A stretch of DNA of 64,000 bases from an uncultured Lachnospiraceae bacterium (lineage in GTDB: Bacteria > Bacillota > Clostridia > Lachnospirales > Lachnospiraceae), in contig CAMEOT010000004.1 in assembly GCA_945929965.1 (NCBI GenBank), forward strand, positions 62,001-126,000, in the 5' to 3' direction. The notes under the pieces were generated by a model, which did not search any database, had not been told where the DNA came from, and saw only the letters and a list, made by a program, of their open reading frames with translations. This document shows positions 8,523 through 18,842 of the stretch, in pieces. The position numbers were made by a program, and so were the translations under genes. Position 1 is the stretch's first letter, and each line of letters starts with the position of its first letter.

Positions 8523-11500
8523 ACTCATATTTTTCCAAGTAGAAGGAATACAGGATCCGCTCCTTCACGGGCATCTGCATCAGCTTCGTCAACGCTTCCT
8601 CATAGTACTGAATCTGAACGTTGTAGCGGTTCCAGAGAGCTTCCAGGGAGTCGATCACATCGGTCTTGTAATCCAGCAGAACAATCTCACCGTCTTCTAT
8701 GAAAAAGACGTCGATAATACCCTGAATGAGCACCTTTTCTCCCTCGGGCAGATCCGGATCCAGGCGTTTCGCATCAATGCCCAGCACAAAGGGCTGCTCT
8801 CTGTATAGAAGCCCCTGCTCCTGCGCACGCCACATGCGGTATGCCAGCTCCTGCTCCAGGAAATTGAGGATCTTCGGCAGACTGACTGCTTTGGCATATT
8901 CCTCCGTCAGGCGTAAAGATATCGTTTCCCGCTGTAAGAATTCTTCCAACCGGTTCTTAAGTCTCTCCGCGTCCAGTCTCTTACGGTATGTCTCATAATC
9001 TCCGGGGCATTTTTCAAACAGTCCTGATTCGACAAATACATACATAAAATCCAGAAGCTCCATGGTACGGTGAAACGCATTACCGCGCACTGCACCGCTG
9101 ACCTTCTCCTGCTCTCTGCGGAATCCCGGGATATAGGGAACCACTTCTTTTTCTTCAAAGGTATGGAATGCCGCCTCGTCTTTTTCCGCCATGGCTGCGA
9201 TTTTTAACTCTGACACTGTGGTCTTGGTATACAACTTCTGTAACCCTGGATGGGGATATTGATAAGCAAAACGCTCCCTTAACTTAGAAAGTTTTCTTTC
9301 ATTTTCTTCCGAATCTCCGGGTAAAAGTACCTCCCCATCCGCTACCCGCTGCAGTTCCTCCCTGCGGTCACCCATGCGCAGCTGCTCTCCGAGTTCCTCT
9401 GCCGCCAGGTCCTCCATTCTCAGTGTCTTCACCGCGATTCCCGTCTTCGGCAGGATCGGCAGTAGGAAATCCATATAGCTTCCCGCCTCACAGAAATCCA
9501 GATAAGTCAGCCTCTCCTGTCCGGTCATCTGCGTCAGCTCCCACTTTTCGTCAGCCTTGTCCAATACCGCTGTTAAGATCAGCTTCTCTCTGGCACGGGT
9601 CAGTGCCACGTAGAGCACACGTAATTCCTCCGCCAGATTATCTTCCTTCATTTTTGCGGACAGGACTGCCCGGCGGAGGGTCTTATTTTTAATACGTCGT
9701 ACGGAATCTACATAATCCACCGCGACACCCAGATCCATGTCCACGATAAGGGATTGGTTCGCATCCTGCATGTTGAAGCGTTTCGACAGTCCGGAGACAA
9801 ATACCACCGGGAATTCCAGTCCTTTACTTTTGTGGATACTCATGATCCTGACCACATCTGCATTTTCATCCAGGGTGTCCGCCTCGCCGTAATCCACGTC
9901 ATATTTTTCCAGTTGCTCCATGTAACGGATAAAGTGGAACAGTCCGAAATAACTGGTCTTCTCGAAAGCGGATGCCTTCGTAAGCAGCATCTCCACATTC
10001 GCGCGGCGCTTGCTGCCAGCGGGAAGTGCCGTCACATAATTCAGATAATCATAATCGTCAAGTATCCGCTGCAACAGTTCACGGATAGAGGTGAACGGAG
10101 TCCGGTCACGGTAATGGCCAATCCGTTGTAAGAAGGTATCTGCCTTTTGTGAAAGCTCTGCTTCTTCACCGGCGCTTTCGCCCGCTGATGTCTCTTCTCC
10201 CTCTTCCACCGTCCGGCCGCTCTTCGCCACTTCCTTCAGTGCTTCATATAGCGTCATCCGTTTTCTGGAATGCCCTTCCCCGCCACTGCGGATCTGCGCG
10301 ATCTCTTCCTGGGTGAATCCACCGAAGACGGATTGCATCACGCCAAACAGCGGGATATCCTGCCTTGGATTGTCCAGCACCCGTAAAAACTGCAGCAGCT
10401 CCTGCACCTCCAGCGCCCCGAAATATCCGGTCTTAGATGTGATGTAGACAGGGATTCCCTGCTGTTCCAGTATCTTTTTGAATTCTTCGTCCCAGCCGCT
10501 GGTGGTGCGAAGCAGGATGACCATATCCGAATATCGCACCGGGCGAAGTTCTCCCGTGGACTTCTCCATGACCTTCAGACTGCCCTTCAACTGCTTTATA
10601 CGGGCGGCAATGGCGAGCGCTTCCAACTGTCGTACATTATCGTAATCCACAAGGACTCCCGCACCCTCGGCATGCTGCTCTCCGATGCCGCTCTCTTCGC
10701 GCTCTCCCTTTTCCGGCTTGCGGATCAGCAAAGCTTCACTGCCGTACGCAGGATCCTCCGCAGCAGGATAGGTTGCCCCTGGATACAGTGCTGCCTTGTC
10801 ATCGTAAGCGATACCGCCAATCTCCCTGCTCATGATACGGGAAAATACATCGTTTACCGCATCCACCACCTGTACGCGGCTTCGGAAATTTTTCGCCAGG
10901 TCGATTCGGCACAGATCTCCGGTCTCCTGATAGGTGTCGTATTTTTCCAGAAACAGTTCCGGTCTCGCCAGACGGAATTTGTAGATGCTCTGCTTCACAT
11001 CGCCTACCATGAAGCGGTTGTAATGTCCCTCAGTTTCCCCGGAGATGGCGCTTAACAGATACTCCTGCACCAGGTTACTGTCCTGGTACTCATCGATAAG
11101 GATCTCCTGAAAATACTGGCGGTACTCCATTGCAACGTCACTTGGCACAATACGATATTTCGTTTCGGCATGATCCGTTCCTGCGTCGCCTTTTTCTTCC
11201 GCTTTTTCCCATTTTAGCAGAATCTGCAGCGCATAATGCTCCATATCGGAAAAGTCGATCAGATGTCTCTCCTGCTTGGCTGCGAGAAGCCTTCTGTCGA
11301 ACTCTAACACCAGATCAAGCAGTATTCGCAGTGGCTCTCTGCAGGCTTTTCCCTGCTCCACCGCCAGTTCTAACGGGGTCTTAAAATAGCTCTCTGAAAG
11401 GTCACTTAAGGTATCCTTCACACTGTTTCGGATTGCCTTTGCCAGTTCCCGTTTGGCGGGATCCACACTGTCGTCCTTTTTAGAAGGGAGCCGCGCGAAA

Positions 11501-12348
11501 GTCACGGCGGGAATCTTAGCAGCCTGTTCCTCCAGGTTCTTGCAGTCTGTAAGTCTCTCCAGCTGTTCGATCTCTGCATCGGTCAGTTCTCCGTACATAT
11601 ACGGACCGTCCGGCAGTTCACACAGCCGCTTTACTTCCTGCAGTTTTTCCAGGCATCCCTCCACCGTACGGTTCACCCGTTCCGTCAGATATTGTCCGTA
11701 ATCGCTGCGAACCAGTGCTTCCATATCTCCTGCGGCATAATCATTTTTGCGCTCCTCCAGCCATTCCTCCGGCCATGGAAAGCTTCCCGCATAGCGGGAC
11801 AGATTCAGGATATGCTGCTCCAGCACGCTCTCCCTGCCTCCCGGGCAGAAATACTCCACACAGGCGTGGAACTGCTCTAGGGCTTCCGGAACAAAATTCC
11901 CTGCATAGGCATCCTCTAAAAGCTGCGCCAGTACTTCCTTCTGAAGCAGCTTGATCTCTCCCTCATCCGCCACGCGGAAATCCGGATCCAGTCCGATCTC
12001 ATTGAAATGGTTCCGGATCAGGAACAGGCTGAAGCTGTCGATAGTAGTGATCTGCGCATTATGCAACAGTGCAGACTGCTTCTGGATATGCTCGTTGCCG
12101 GGATCCGCCTCCAGTCTGGCGGCGATTCCGGCTGCGATACGTTCCCGCATTTCTGCTGCGGCGGCATTGGTAAATGTCACGATCAGCAGTCTGTCGATAT
12201 CCGCCGGATGTTCTCCGTCACAGATCATACGGATGATACGTTCCACCAACACTGCCGTCTTACCACTTCCCGCGGCCGCCGATACCAGAATATTACTGTT
12301 ATGCAGTTCGATTACCCTTTGCTGTTCCGGGGTGAATTTCATTCCCAT
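8521..12348 (-). CDS. addA: ATP-dependent helicase/nuclease subunit A
   Basis: 1275 residues, typical of AddA. With AddB it processes double-strand DNA ends to recombinogenic 3' tails, as RecBCD does in other bacteria. Seen: Walker A AAAGSGKT (about residues 24-31), the UvrD-type LIDEYQDSN box, GDVKQSIYKFR, the late helicase motif VALTRAREKL, and the C-terminal nuclease motif LLDYKTD. It follows addB by 29 bases as the last gene of a block with exonuclease III. AGAGG lies upstream of the ATG at 12348; the ATG at 12342 is also possible. Confidence 0.97.
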   Translation of the reverse strand: MGMKFTPEQQRVIELHNSNILVSAAAGSGKTAVLVERIIRMICDGEHPADIDRLLIVTFTNAAAAEMRERIAAGIAARLEADPGNEHIQKQSALLHNAQITTIDSFSLFLIRNHFNEIGLDPDFRVADEGEIKLLQKEVLAQLLEDAYAGNFVPEALEQFHACVEYFCPGGRESVLEQHILNLSRYAGSFPWPEEWLEERKNDYAAGDMEALVRSDYGQYLTERVNRTVEGCLEKLQEVKRLCELPDGPYMYGELTDAEIEQLERLTDCKNLEEQAAKIPAVTFARLPSKKDDSVDPAKRELAKAIRNSVKDTLSDLSESYFKTPLELAVEQGKACREPLRILLDLVLEFDRRLLAAKQERHLIDFSDMEHYALQILLKWEKAEEKGDAGTDHAETKYRIVPSDVAMEYRQYFQEILIDEYQDSNLVQEYLLSAISGETEGHYNRFMVGDVKQSIYKFRLARPELFLEKYDTYQETGDLCRIDLAKNFRSRVQVVDAVNDVFSRIMSREIGGIAYDDKAALYPGATYPAAEDPAYGSEALLIRKPEKGEREESGIGEQHAEGAGVLVDYDNVRQLEALAIAARIKQLKGSLKVMEKSTGELRPVRYSDMVILLRTTSGWDEEFKKILEQQGIPVYITSKTGYFGALEVQELLQFLRVLDNPRQDIPLFGVMQSVFGGFTQEEIAQIRSGGEGHSRKRMTLYEALKEVAKSGRTVEEGEETSAGESAGEEAELSQKADTFLQRIGHYRDRTPFTSIRELLQRILDDYDYLNYVTALPAGSKRRANVEMLLTKASAFEKTSYFGLFHFIRYMEQLEKYDVDYGEADTLDENADVVRIMSIHKSKGLEFPVVFVSGLSKRFNMQDANQSLIVDMDLGVAVDYVDSVRRIKNKTLRRAVLSAKMKEDNLAEELRVLYVALTRAREKLILTAVLDKADEKWELTQMTGQERLTYLDFCEAGSYMDFLLPILPKTGIAVKTLRMEDLAAEELGEQLRMGDRREELQRVADGEVLLPGDSEENERKLSKLRERFAYQYPHPGLQKLYTKTTVSELKIAAMAEKDEAAFHTFEEKEVVPYIPGFRREQEKVSGAVRGNAFHRTMELLDFMYVFVESGLFEKCPGDYETYRKRLDAERLKNRLEEFLQRETISLRLTEEYAKAVSLPKILNFLEQELAYRMWRAQEQGLLYREQPFVLGIDAKRLDPDLPEGEKVLIQGIIDVFFIEDGEIVLLDYKTDVIDSLEALWNRYNVQIQYYEEALTKLMQMPVKERILYSFYLEKYE

Positions 12349-12377
12349 ACGCTACCTCTGTTTCTGTTTCTTTTATC

Positions 12378-15300
12378 CTACGCTTCCATTGTCTCCTGCA
12401 TCCGCTGCATCAGCGTCTGCTTATCCAGATCCTCCAGCTGCCTCTTCTCATATCCGGGAATACTTCCGTCAAAGCCACAGACTTTTTTATAGGCACAGTA
12501 CGTGCAGGCCTCCTCGTTCCCCTTCTCGTAAGGGTTCGCCGCTATTTTTCCATCCAGGATCTCCCTGCCGATATCACGGATCTTCGCATCCACGTAAGCA
12601 GATACCAGCTGCATCTCCTCCCGGCTTAAGATTCCGCTTCTGGCACTGAAGCTTCCGTCTTTTTTCTTCTCCACCGGAATGACTGCAGATTTATCCTGCA
12701 AGTAATGGTCCAGCCGTTCCACGACCTCGGGATCACTGTTTACCACACCATTCATCCGAAGCTTCGCGAGGATCTGCTCATTGATCTGTTCATCTGTCAG
12801 TTCCACCGGTGTCTCTATGGTAGGATCATCGATGTGATAGTACAAAAGCGCTGCCGGTACGATCTCCTTGTCCGGATGCTTTCTGCTCTCTAGTTCCATT
12901 GCCGCATTCATATAGACCACCAGCTGTAACTGCAGTCCGTAATACAATGCCGCCAGGTCGAATTTCTTATTGCCGGACTTGTAATCGATGACCTTGACAT
13001 AGACATGCTCCGCGTCCTCCGATACATCGATACGGTCAATGCGTCCCTGCAGGTGCATCTTCTCTTCTTCGGACAGGTCCACATGAATGCTGTCCAGTTC
13101 CTCTGCGAATCGGAAGGACAGCTCATAGTCATCCGGCTGAAAGCTTCCCTGCTTCAGATGCTGCTGTAAGGTCAGTACCGTCCGGGTCAGGATCCTGCTC
13201 ATCCGGGTAATAGCATATTCATTCCTTGCAGAACTGTATAATACGGTCTCTCCGTAAGTTGCTGCGTAGGCTTCCACCGATTCTTTGACCGTTTTTAATG
13301 CAAAATCTTCGGAAAAATTCCACCATGTCAGGTTGGATTCTGCAAGTTTTCCTGCAAAATTTTCTAATACCGCATGGTAAATATTACCCATATCCGACAC
13401 TTCAAAGCCGAATTCTTCCCGCTCCCGCAGGGACAAACCGTATTGCAGAAAATGTCTGCAGGCACAGGCGGCGTAAGTCTCCAAGCGGCTCACACTGTTC
13501 TCCAGCTGTCTGCCGTACAGTGCTCTCGCCACGATCCGGGACAGCCCACTCTCCTTGTATCTGCGGAATGCCGCCTGGGTCAGACGGTCTCTGCCCACCG
13601 GATCCGATTCATAGGCACGGTACATGAGATAAAAATCCTGCCATTCCTCTTCCCGCAGCGTTCCGTCCGCATATTCCCGCAATTCCTCCGCCAGATACCT
13701 GGCTCCTTCCTGTCTGCCCTCGATCTGCTCGATACGGCTGCGGTTCTGGGGATATTCCACCGCAAGCTGCGGAAAAAGCTTCCGTACCGTATCGATCAGG
13801 TAGGACGGACGGATTCCCTTTCCATCACTGTTTACCTTGGCATAAGACAGATACAGCCGTTGTGAGGGTTTCGTCATATTCAGATACAGATACAGTCTCT
13901 GAATGTACATCTGTTGTCTGGGACTCGGTGCCATTTCTGTTCCGGATTCGATTAAAAATTCTCTGTCCATATCCGAGATAATGCCGCCCTTGGAGGCATT
14001 TTTCGGAATGTTTCCATCATTTACCCCCAGGAAAAACAATACTTTAACCTGTTTTAAGCGGGTCCGCTCCATATCACCCACCACAATACGATCCACATTC
14101 TGCGGAATCGTACCTACTGTGATCTCGCCAAAACCAGCCTCTAAAATATCCGCAAATTCCTGCAGGGAGATCTCTTCCTCCCCCAAAAGTTCATAGATCT
14201 GATCCAGCAGGTCCATGACCAGACGGTATATCTGCGCATATTCCCTGGCTTTTGCCAGGTCGCCCTCCTGCTCGAACTGCTGCTGATAAATCAAAAGCTT
14301 TTGCTGTACCTGATTCTGCTCTAAAAAATCATACAGATGATCCACATACTCGCCGGCCTTTGCCCGGGGAACCATATGCAGGATCTCCACGGTATCCACA
14401 AACTGCTGCCTAATACGGTTCAGACGCTCCAGGGTCTCTTCCACACGCTCTGTGTCGTCCTGCCCACTACCCTGCTGCATTTCTTCCGTCCTGCGGGTAA
14501 ACAGCCTGCTGTAAGTACGATACCCTCTCGCTCCGGTGCGGATCACATAATTTTCCAGCTCATCGATCTCCTCTCTGGAAATGTCCACCATGCCGCTTCG
14601 TAGAAAATGAAACACTGTGTCATAGGAAAAATCCTTAATATACAGCTGCAGCGCGCTCTTGATATATTCGATCATGGGATTTAAGACAATCCCTCTGGTC
14701 CTGTCCAGAAAACAGGGAATCTCCAGCTGCCCGAATTCCGTCTCAACATAGGAAGCGTACCCCTCCAGATCTCCGATGACCACAGCAATATCCCGGTAAG
14801 TAAGTCCCTCTTCCCGGATCAGCTTCCGGATATACAATGCCGTCTGATGGACTTCCTCTCTGGGAGAAAGTGCCTCAAACATATGGATCTCATGCTGTTT
14901 CTCCGTATATGGCTCATACTGATAGCGAAACAGGTTCTGCTCCAGATAACATAACGCCGGTGCCTCGGTGAAACGGTTGAGACCGCCCTTTACAAATACA
15001 TCTTCCCCTCGTGTCACCTCTGCCTCCGCCGCCAGCTTCACCAGATCCGCCACTGTCTTTTTACTCAGATGGAACAATTTCTGCTCGCCGTCCGGCTGGT
15101 ACGGGTCTTCTTCCGCGCCGATAGTCACGGTGACTATGGTCTCCGCGCACACCCGCATCAATTCCTGGATCAGACGGTTCTGTATGGGGGTGAATCCCGT
15201 AAATCCGTCGAATACCACCACACTGTCCGGAAGGATCTTCGACTTTACCAGGGATCTGCGCAGCACATCCAGCGTCTCCTCTGTAGTGATAAAATGGTCT

Positions 15301-15812
15301 CTGATATAATCCTGAAATCCCCGGTACAGAGTCTTTAAATCTCTGAGCTTCATTGCCAGTGCGCCCCTTTTTTCAGCGCTGGCGATCAGTTTATCCATAT
15401 CCTGTGTGCTGATGCCGTACTGCATGAATTCGGAGATAGCACTTTTCACCTCATGGATATAGCCCTGCTTATGCAACAGGCTTCCCATGGCAGGCAGCTG
15501 CTCCTTCAGATCTGCCGCGATCTTCTGCAGCACCAGGCTTTTGCCGGTGTCATCCAGTACAGGCATTTCCTTCGTTCCTACTTCTTCCAGGATACGATGG
15601 CTGAGTCTGCCGAAGCTTAAGACATCGATATTCAGGATACCGCCTCTGTCACTGCGCATGACCAGATCCTTCTGGGTCTGCATGGTGAACTGATCCGGCA
15701 CGATGATCAGGAAATTCCTCCCCGGCTCCTGCGCCGCCCGCTGCATGATCTCTTCATAGATTCTGTGACTCTTGCCGGACCCGGAAGGTCCGAAATAGAA
15801 ACGTAAGCTCAT
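12378..15812 (-). CDS. addB: ATP-dependent helicase/nuclease subunit B
   Basis: 1144 residues. AddB partners AddA; it has an inactivated helicase region and a nuclease domain that cuts the opposite strand. Seen: FYFGPSGSGKS at residues 5-15 (Walker A), the nuclease motif VIDYKSGNKKF, and the four iron-sulfur cysteines, one in AACACRHFL and three in CTYCAYKKVC (C-x2-C-x5-C) near the C-terminus. AAGGAG lies five bases before the ATG. It starts 24 bases after the exonuclease III stop. Confidence 0.97.
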   Translation of the reverse strand: MSLRFYFGPSGSGKSHRIYEEIMQRAAQEPGRNFLIIVPDQFTMQTQKDLVMRSDRGGILNIDVLSFGRLSHRILEEVGTKEMPVLDDTGKSLVLQKIAADLKEQLPAMGSLLHKQGYIHEVKSAISEFMQYGISTQDMDKLIASAEKRGALAMKLRDLKTLYRGFQDYIRDHFITTEETLDVLRRSLVKSKILPDSVVVFDGFTGFTPIQNRLIQELMRVCAETIVTVTIGAEEDPYQPDGEQKLFHLSKKTVADLVKLAAEAEVTRGEDVFVKGGLNRFTEAPALCYLEQNLFRYQYEPYTEKQHEIHMFEALSPREEVHQTALYIRKLIREEGLTYRDIAVVIGDLEGYASYVETEFGQLEIPCFLDRTRGIVLNPMIEYIKSALQLYIKDFSYDTVFHFLRSGMVDISREEIDELENYVIRTGARGYRTYSRLFTRRTEEMQQGSGQDDTERVEETLERLNRIRQQFVDTVEILHMVPRAKAGEYVDHLYDFLEQNQVQQKLLIYQQQFEQEGDLAKAREYAQIYRLVMDLLDQIYELLGEEEISLQEFADILEAGFGEITVGTIPQNVDRIVVGDMERTRLKQVKVLFFLGVNDGNIPKNASKGGIISDMDREFLIESGTEMAPSPRQQMYIQRLYLYLNMTKPSQRLYLSYAKVNSDGKGIRPSYLIDTVRKLFPQLAVEYPQNRSRIEQIEGRQEGARYLAEELREYADGTLREEEWQDFYLMYRAYESDPVGRDRLTQAAFRRYKESGLSRIVARALYGRQLENSVSRLETYAACACRHFLQYGLSLREREEFGFEVSDMGNIYHAVLENFAGKLAESNLTWWNFSEDFALKTVKESVEAYAATYGETVLYSSARNEYAITRMSRILTRTVLTLQQHLKQGSFQPDDYELSFRFAEELDSIHVDLSEEEKMHLQGRIDRIDVSEDAEHVYVKVIDYKSGNKKFDLAALYYGLQLQLVVYMNAAMELESRKHPDKEIVPAALLYYHIDDPTIETPVELTDEQINEQILAKLRMNGVVNSDPEVVERLDHYLQDKSAVIPVEKKKDGSFSARSGILSREEMQLVSAYVDAKIRDIGREILDGKIAANPYEKGNEEACTYCAYKKVCGFDGSIPGYEKRQLEDLDKQTLMQRMQETMEA

Positions 15813-15836
15813 AGGTCTCCTTTTGCAGTCTTCTGC

Positions 15837-16589
15837 CTATTGTATATCAAGCTCGATCGGACAATGGTCCGATCCCGGAACTTCCGTGTGGATCTTCGCA
15901 TCTGCCAGTCTGTCCTGCAGGCACTGCGATACCACGAAATAGTCAATTCTCCATCCGGCATTTTTCGCCCTCGCCTGGAATCTGTAAGACCACCAGGAGT
16001 AGATTCCGGTCTGGTCCGGATAAAAATAGCGAAAGGTATCGATAAATCCGTTTTCCAGTACTTTGGAGAAGCAGGCGCGCTCCTCGTCGGTGAATCCCGC
16101 ATTGCCGCGGTTCGTCTTCGGATTCTTCAGGTCGATCTCCTGATGCGCCACATTCAGGTCTCCGGCATAGATCACCGGCTTCTTCTCTTCCAGCTTCGTC
16201 AGATACGTCAGGAAATCCGCTTCCCACTGCATCCGGTAATCGAGGCGCTTTAATTCCTGCTGGGCATTCGGTACATAGACTGTCACAAAATAGAACTCCG
16301 GGTACTCTGCCGTGATCACTCTGCCCTCATGGTCATGCTCTTCCACGCCGATGCCGTAGGTCACCTGCAATGGTTCCTCCTTGGTAAAAATGGCGGTACC
16401 GGAATAACCCTTTTTCTCCGCATAGTTCCAGTACTGGTGATATCCGGGCAGATCTAAGTCGATCTGTCCCTCCTGTAATTTGGTCTCCTGTAAGCAGAAA
16501 ATATCTGCATCTATTTCCTGAAAAAAATCTAAAAAGCCTTTCTGCATACAGGCTCTCAAGCCGTTTACGTTCCACGATATAAATTTCAT
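15837..16589 (-). CDS. Exodeoxyribonuclease III / AP endonuclease
   Basis: 250 residues. It cleaves DNA at abasic sites and trims 3' ends in base excision repair. The exonuclease/endonuclease/phosphatase fold is shown by WNVNGLRA (residues 6-13), QETKLQEGQ with the metal-binding glutamate, the YSGTAIF block, GDLNVAH, and the terminal SDHCPIELDI with the catalytic aspartate-histidine pair. Its ATG overlaps the stop codon of the upstream membrane protein (ATGA), so the two are translationally coupled. The XthA/ExoA subfamily could not be separated by eye, so no symbol is given. Confidence 0.95.
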   Translation of the reverse strand: MKFISWNVNGLRACMQKGFLDFFQEIDADIFCLQETKLQEGQIDLDLPGYHQYWNYAEKKGYSGTAIFTKEEPLQVTYGIGVEEHDHEGRVITAEYPEFYFVTVYVPNAQQELKRLDYRMQWEADFLTYLTKLEEKKPVIYAGDLNVAHQEIDLKNPKTNRGNAGFTDEERACFSKVLENGFIDTFRYFYPDQTGIYSWWSYRFQARAKNAGWRIDYFVVSQCLQDRLADAKIHTEVPGSDHCPIELDIQ

Positions 16590-17290
16590 GTTGTTCCCTT
16601 TCCTTTCAGTCCTATCTGCTTATCCAGCCATTCCTGTTCCTTGTGGGCAGCCTCCAGGGACGCTTCGTACCCTTTCAGAATATCCGTAAGTCTCTGCACC
16701 TCTGTGATTGCGCTTGCTTTATTTTCCGGGTGGTCCATCCAGGGATGTCTGTATTTTGCAGGATATATGTTTTCTATGGTATTCTCTCCAATTATGTACC
16801 ATTTCTTCTGATAACAGATTGTGTTGTCCTTCGGGTTTAAGAAAGCGAACAGCTGTGCCAGCGGATAGCTCTCCGTCTCCGTCGCCATCTTTCGATTCTT
16901 CGGATTCTCTTCTCTGACAGTCTGAGCCTTACGAATCTTCACGTTCGTTCCTTCCGGTTCTACGATCAGTGTCATAGGTTCTTCCGGTTTTTTCCATATT
17001 TTGTCCAATATAAAATTTAACGGCCCCAGCAGCAGGATCGTCATAAGGACCGCCAGCACTCCCGTCAGTTCCGGGATCCAGTCGCCCAGTACCAGCATCT
17101 GGAACAGCACATGATCACTGTCCCGTACGCCCCAGACTTTCATTACGACAAATGCTGCCGTCACCACATAGATCAAGACCGTCGCTATGGCAAATGGCAT
17201 CAGTACTTTTTCTTTTTTTATGCCCCAGGCGGCGTAAGTGTTCCGCTCTTCCTCCGTAAAAAGGACAGGCAATTCGTAGCGTTCCGTCAT
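16586..17290 (-). CDS. Two-TM protein of unknown function, coupled to exonuclease III
   Basis: 234 residues; I do not recognise the family. Two hydrophobic helices lie near residues 30-51 and 74-96, followed by a charged cytoplasmic-type region to the end. The N-terminus has a short PVLFTEEERNTYAAWGIKKE segment. There is no signal peptide. It starts 20 bases after the SseB-like gene and overlaps exonuclease III by four bases, so it is probably made together with DNA repair enzymes. Whether that association is functional is unknown. Confidence 0.6.
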   Translation of the reverse strand: MTERYELPVLFTEEERNTYAAWGIKKEKVLMPFAIATVLIYVVTAAFVVMKVWGVRDSDHVLFQMLVLGDWIPELTGVLAVLMTILLLGPLNFILDKIWKKPEEPMTLIVEPEGTNVKIRKAQTVREENPKNRKMATETESYPLAQLFAFLNPKDNTICYQKKWYIIGENTIENIYPAKYRHPWMDHPENKASAITEVQRLTDILKGYEASLEAAHKEQEWLDKQIGLKGKGTT

Positions 17291-17310
17291 GCTCTTATTC
17301 TCCCTCTTAA

Positions 17311-17754
17311 TTATTCTCCGAGAATGATGCGAATCAGCTGCTTGTCCAACATCAATGTCCGGTTCCAGGGATTCAGGATCACGCCTTCAATGCCCTCTGC
17401 GGTCAGCGTCATGCGAAACAGCTGCTCGATATCTGTGAGAAACGTAGACATCACACTGCCGCTTCCTTTTAATTCTTCTTCGAATCCGGTAAATGCCGAC
17501 CACCATTTTTTCCCGTCTAAGGTCTGCACCGCCTGTAAGCGCATAGCGGTTCCCGCAGCCTGCATCACCGCTTCCTTCACATCTGCGGAAGGCGGCTCCA
17601 CTGCCACGATGAACTGCCCCTGCTCCCGCATCCGCCTGCGTACCACCGTCAGGGCGTGTGCCAAAAGCTCTTCCGTGGGTTCCTGCTGTATTGCCAGAAT
17701 TGCCTCCTCTATTATTTCGTTTCCCTGTAAACCTTTATCCTTCTTCTCGTCCAT
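17311..17754 (-). CDS. SseB-like domain protein
   Basis: 147 residues. The C-terminal GVILNPWNRTLMLDKQLIRI resembles the core of SseB N-terminal domain proteins, whose bacterial role is poorly defined. No membrane segment or signal peptide is present. It is the first gene of the minus-strand block that continues through the two-TM protein, exonuclease III, addB and addA. The assignment rests on the short PW motif and the length, so it is moderately confident. Confidence 0.6.
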   Translation of the reverse strand: MDEKKDKGLQGNEIIEEAILAIQQEPTEELLAHALTVVRRRMREQGQFIVAVEPPSADVKEAVMQAAGTAMRLQAVQTLDGKKWWSAFTGFEEELKGSGSVMSTFLTDIEQLFRMTLTAEGIEGVILNPWNRTLMLDKQLIRIILGE

Positions 17755-17905
17755 ATCACTGATCGTATCCTTTTTTATTTGTCATTATCAGGCAGCTTTA
17801 CTGCGTACCCCACCACGCACATCTATGCCTATCATACCATAAATGCTTACGCAATTCCACTTACGTTTCCCTCCACACATTTTCCCTCCGCGCGCTGTCT
17901 TTTCC

Positions 17906-17934
17906 TTGACAGTGACTACATTCATTGCTAACAT
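17906..17934 (+). promoter_or_regulatory. Promoter of the HAD phosphatase gene
   Basis: A perfect -35 TTGACA (17906-17911), 17 bases, then TAACAT (17929-17934), about 35 bases upstream of the start codon. The rest of the gap 17755-17970 shows no gene. Confidence 0.65.
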
Positions 17935-17970
17935 GAGTCTGAGCGTTTTCGCTTAGAAACGAGGACAATT

Positions 17971-18834
17971 ATGAATACTTTTGACCCGAAGCATAGGTAC
18001 AGCGATGCCGCTAAACTGGCACGTCTGAAAAATAAAAAGCTTTTCCTGTTCGACATCGACGGAACGATTGCCGTGGGCGATACCCTGTACGAAGGCAGTG
18101 CGGATCTGATCCGCTATATCAATGCCATCGGTGGCAGGGCTTATTACATTACCAACAATTCCACGAAAAGCGGACTGGACTATGTGAAGAAATTCCACGA
18201 TGCGTTTCACTTGGATAGCACAGAGGATCAGTTCATCACCTCCGGCTATATGACGCTGCGCTTTCTGAAGGAAAATTATGCAGAGAAAAAAATCTTCGTA
18301 CTGGGAACTGCTTCCTTCGTCGCCGAACTGCGTAAAAATGGGCTTCATGTCACCGAGGTCTGCGAAGAGAATATCGACTGCGTGGTGGTTGCCTACGACA
18401 GTGAATTAAATTATGGCAAGCTTACGGAAGTCTGCAAAGTTTTATTCACCCAGGACGTTCCCTTCTACGGCACCAATCCGGATCTGCGCTGCCCCATCGA
18501 CTTCGGCTTTATCCCCGATTGCGGTGCAATCTGTGATATGATCACCGATACCACCGATAAGCAACCCATTTACTTAGGCAAACCCAGCAAAGAAGTCGTA
18601 AACTTATGCCTAAAGGTATCCGGTTTCACCTCCGAAGAGACTCTGGTGGTGGGTGACCGCCTGTACACTGATATTGCCTGCGGCATCAACGGCGGTGTGG
18701 ACACCTGCGTCCTATTCACCGGCGAGGCACAAAAAAAGGATATTCTGACTTCCGAGGGGGAGCCGAATACCCAATACCTGCCGGATTATGCTTTTGAAAA
18801 TGTGCAGGAGCTGTTAGATGCCTGCAAAAAATAA
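17971..18834 (+). CDS. HAD-IIA family sugar-phosphate-type phosphatase (NagD-like)
   Basis: 287 residues. HAD-IIA hydrolases remove phosphate from small metabolites such as phosphoglycolate, sugar phosphates or nucleotides; the substrate here is unknown. All four HAD motifs are present: FLFDIDGT (D28, D30), ITNNSTKS, the lysine in LGKPSKEV and the VVGDRLYTDI acidic motif. The NagD-type cap lies between motifs II and III (about residues 70-205). An upstream TTGACA promoter serves it alone. It converges on the DegV gene with only 8 bases between stops and no visible terminator. Confidence 0.92.
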   Translation: MNTFDPKHRYSDAAKLARLKNKKLFLFDIDGTIAVGDTLYEGSADLIRYINAIGGRAYYITNNSTKSGLDYVKKFHDAFHLDSTEDQFITSGYMTLRFLKENYAEKKIFVLGTASFVAELRKNGLHVTEVCEENIDCVVVAYDSELNYGKLTEVCKVLFTQDVPFYGTNPDLRCPIDFGFIPDCGAICDMITDTTDKQPIYLGKPSKEVVNLCLKVSGFTSEETLVVGDRLYTDIACGINGGVDTCVLFTGEAQKKDILTSEGEPNTQYLPDYAFENVQELLDACKK

Positions 18835-18842
18835 ATGGAATG

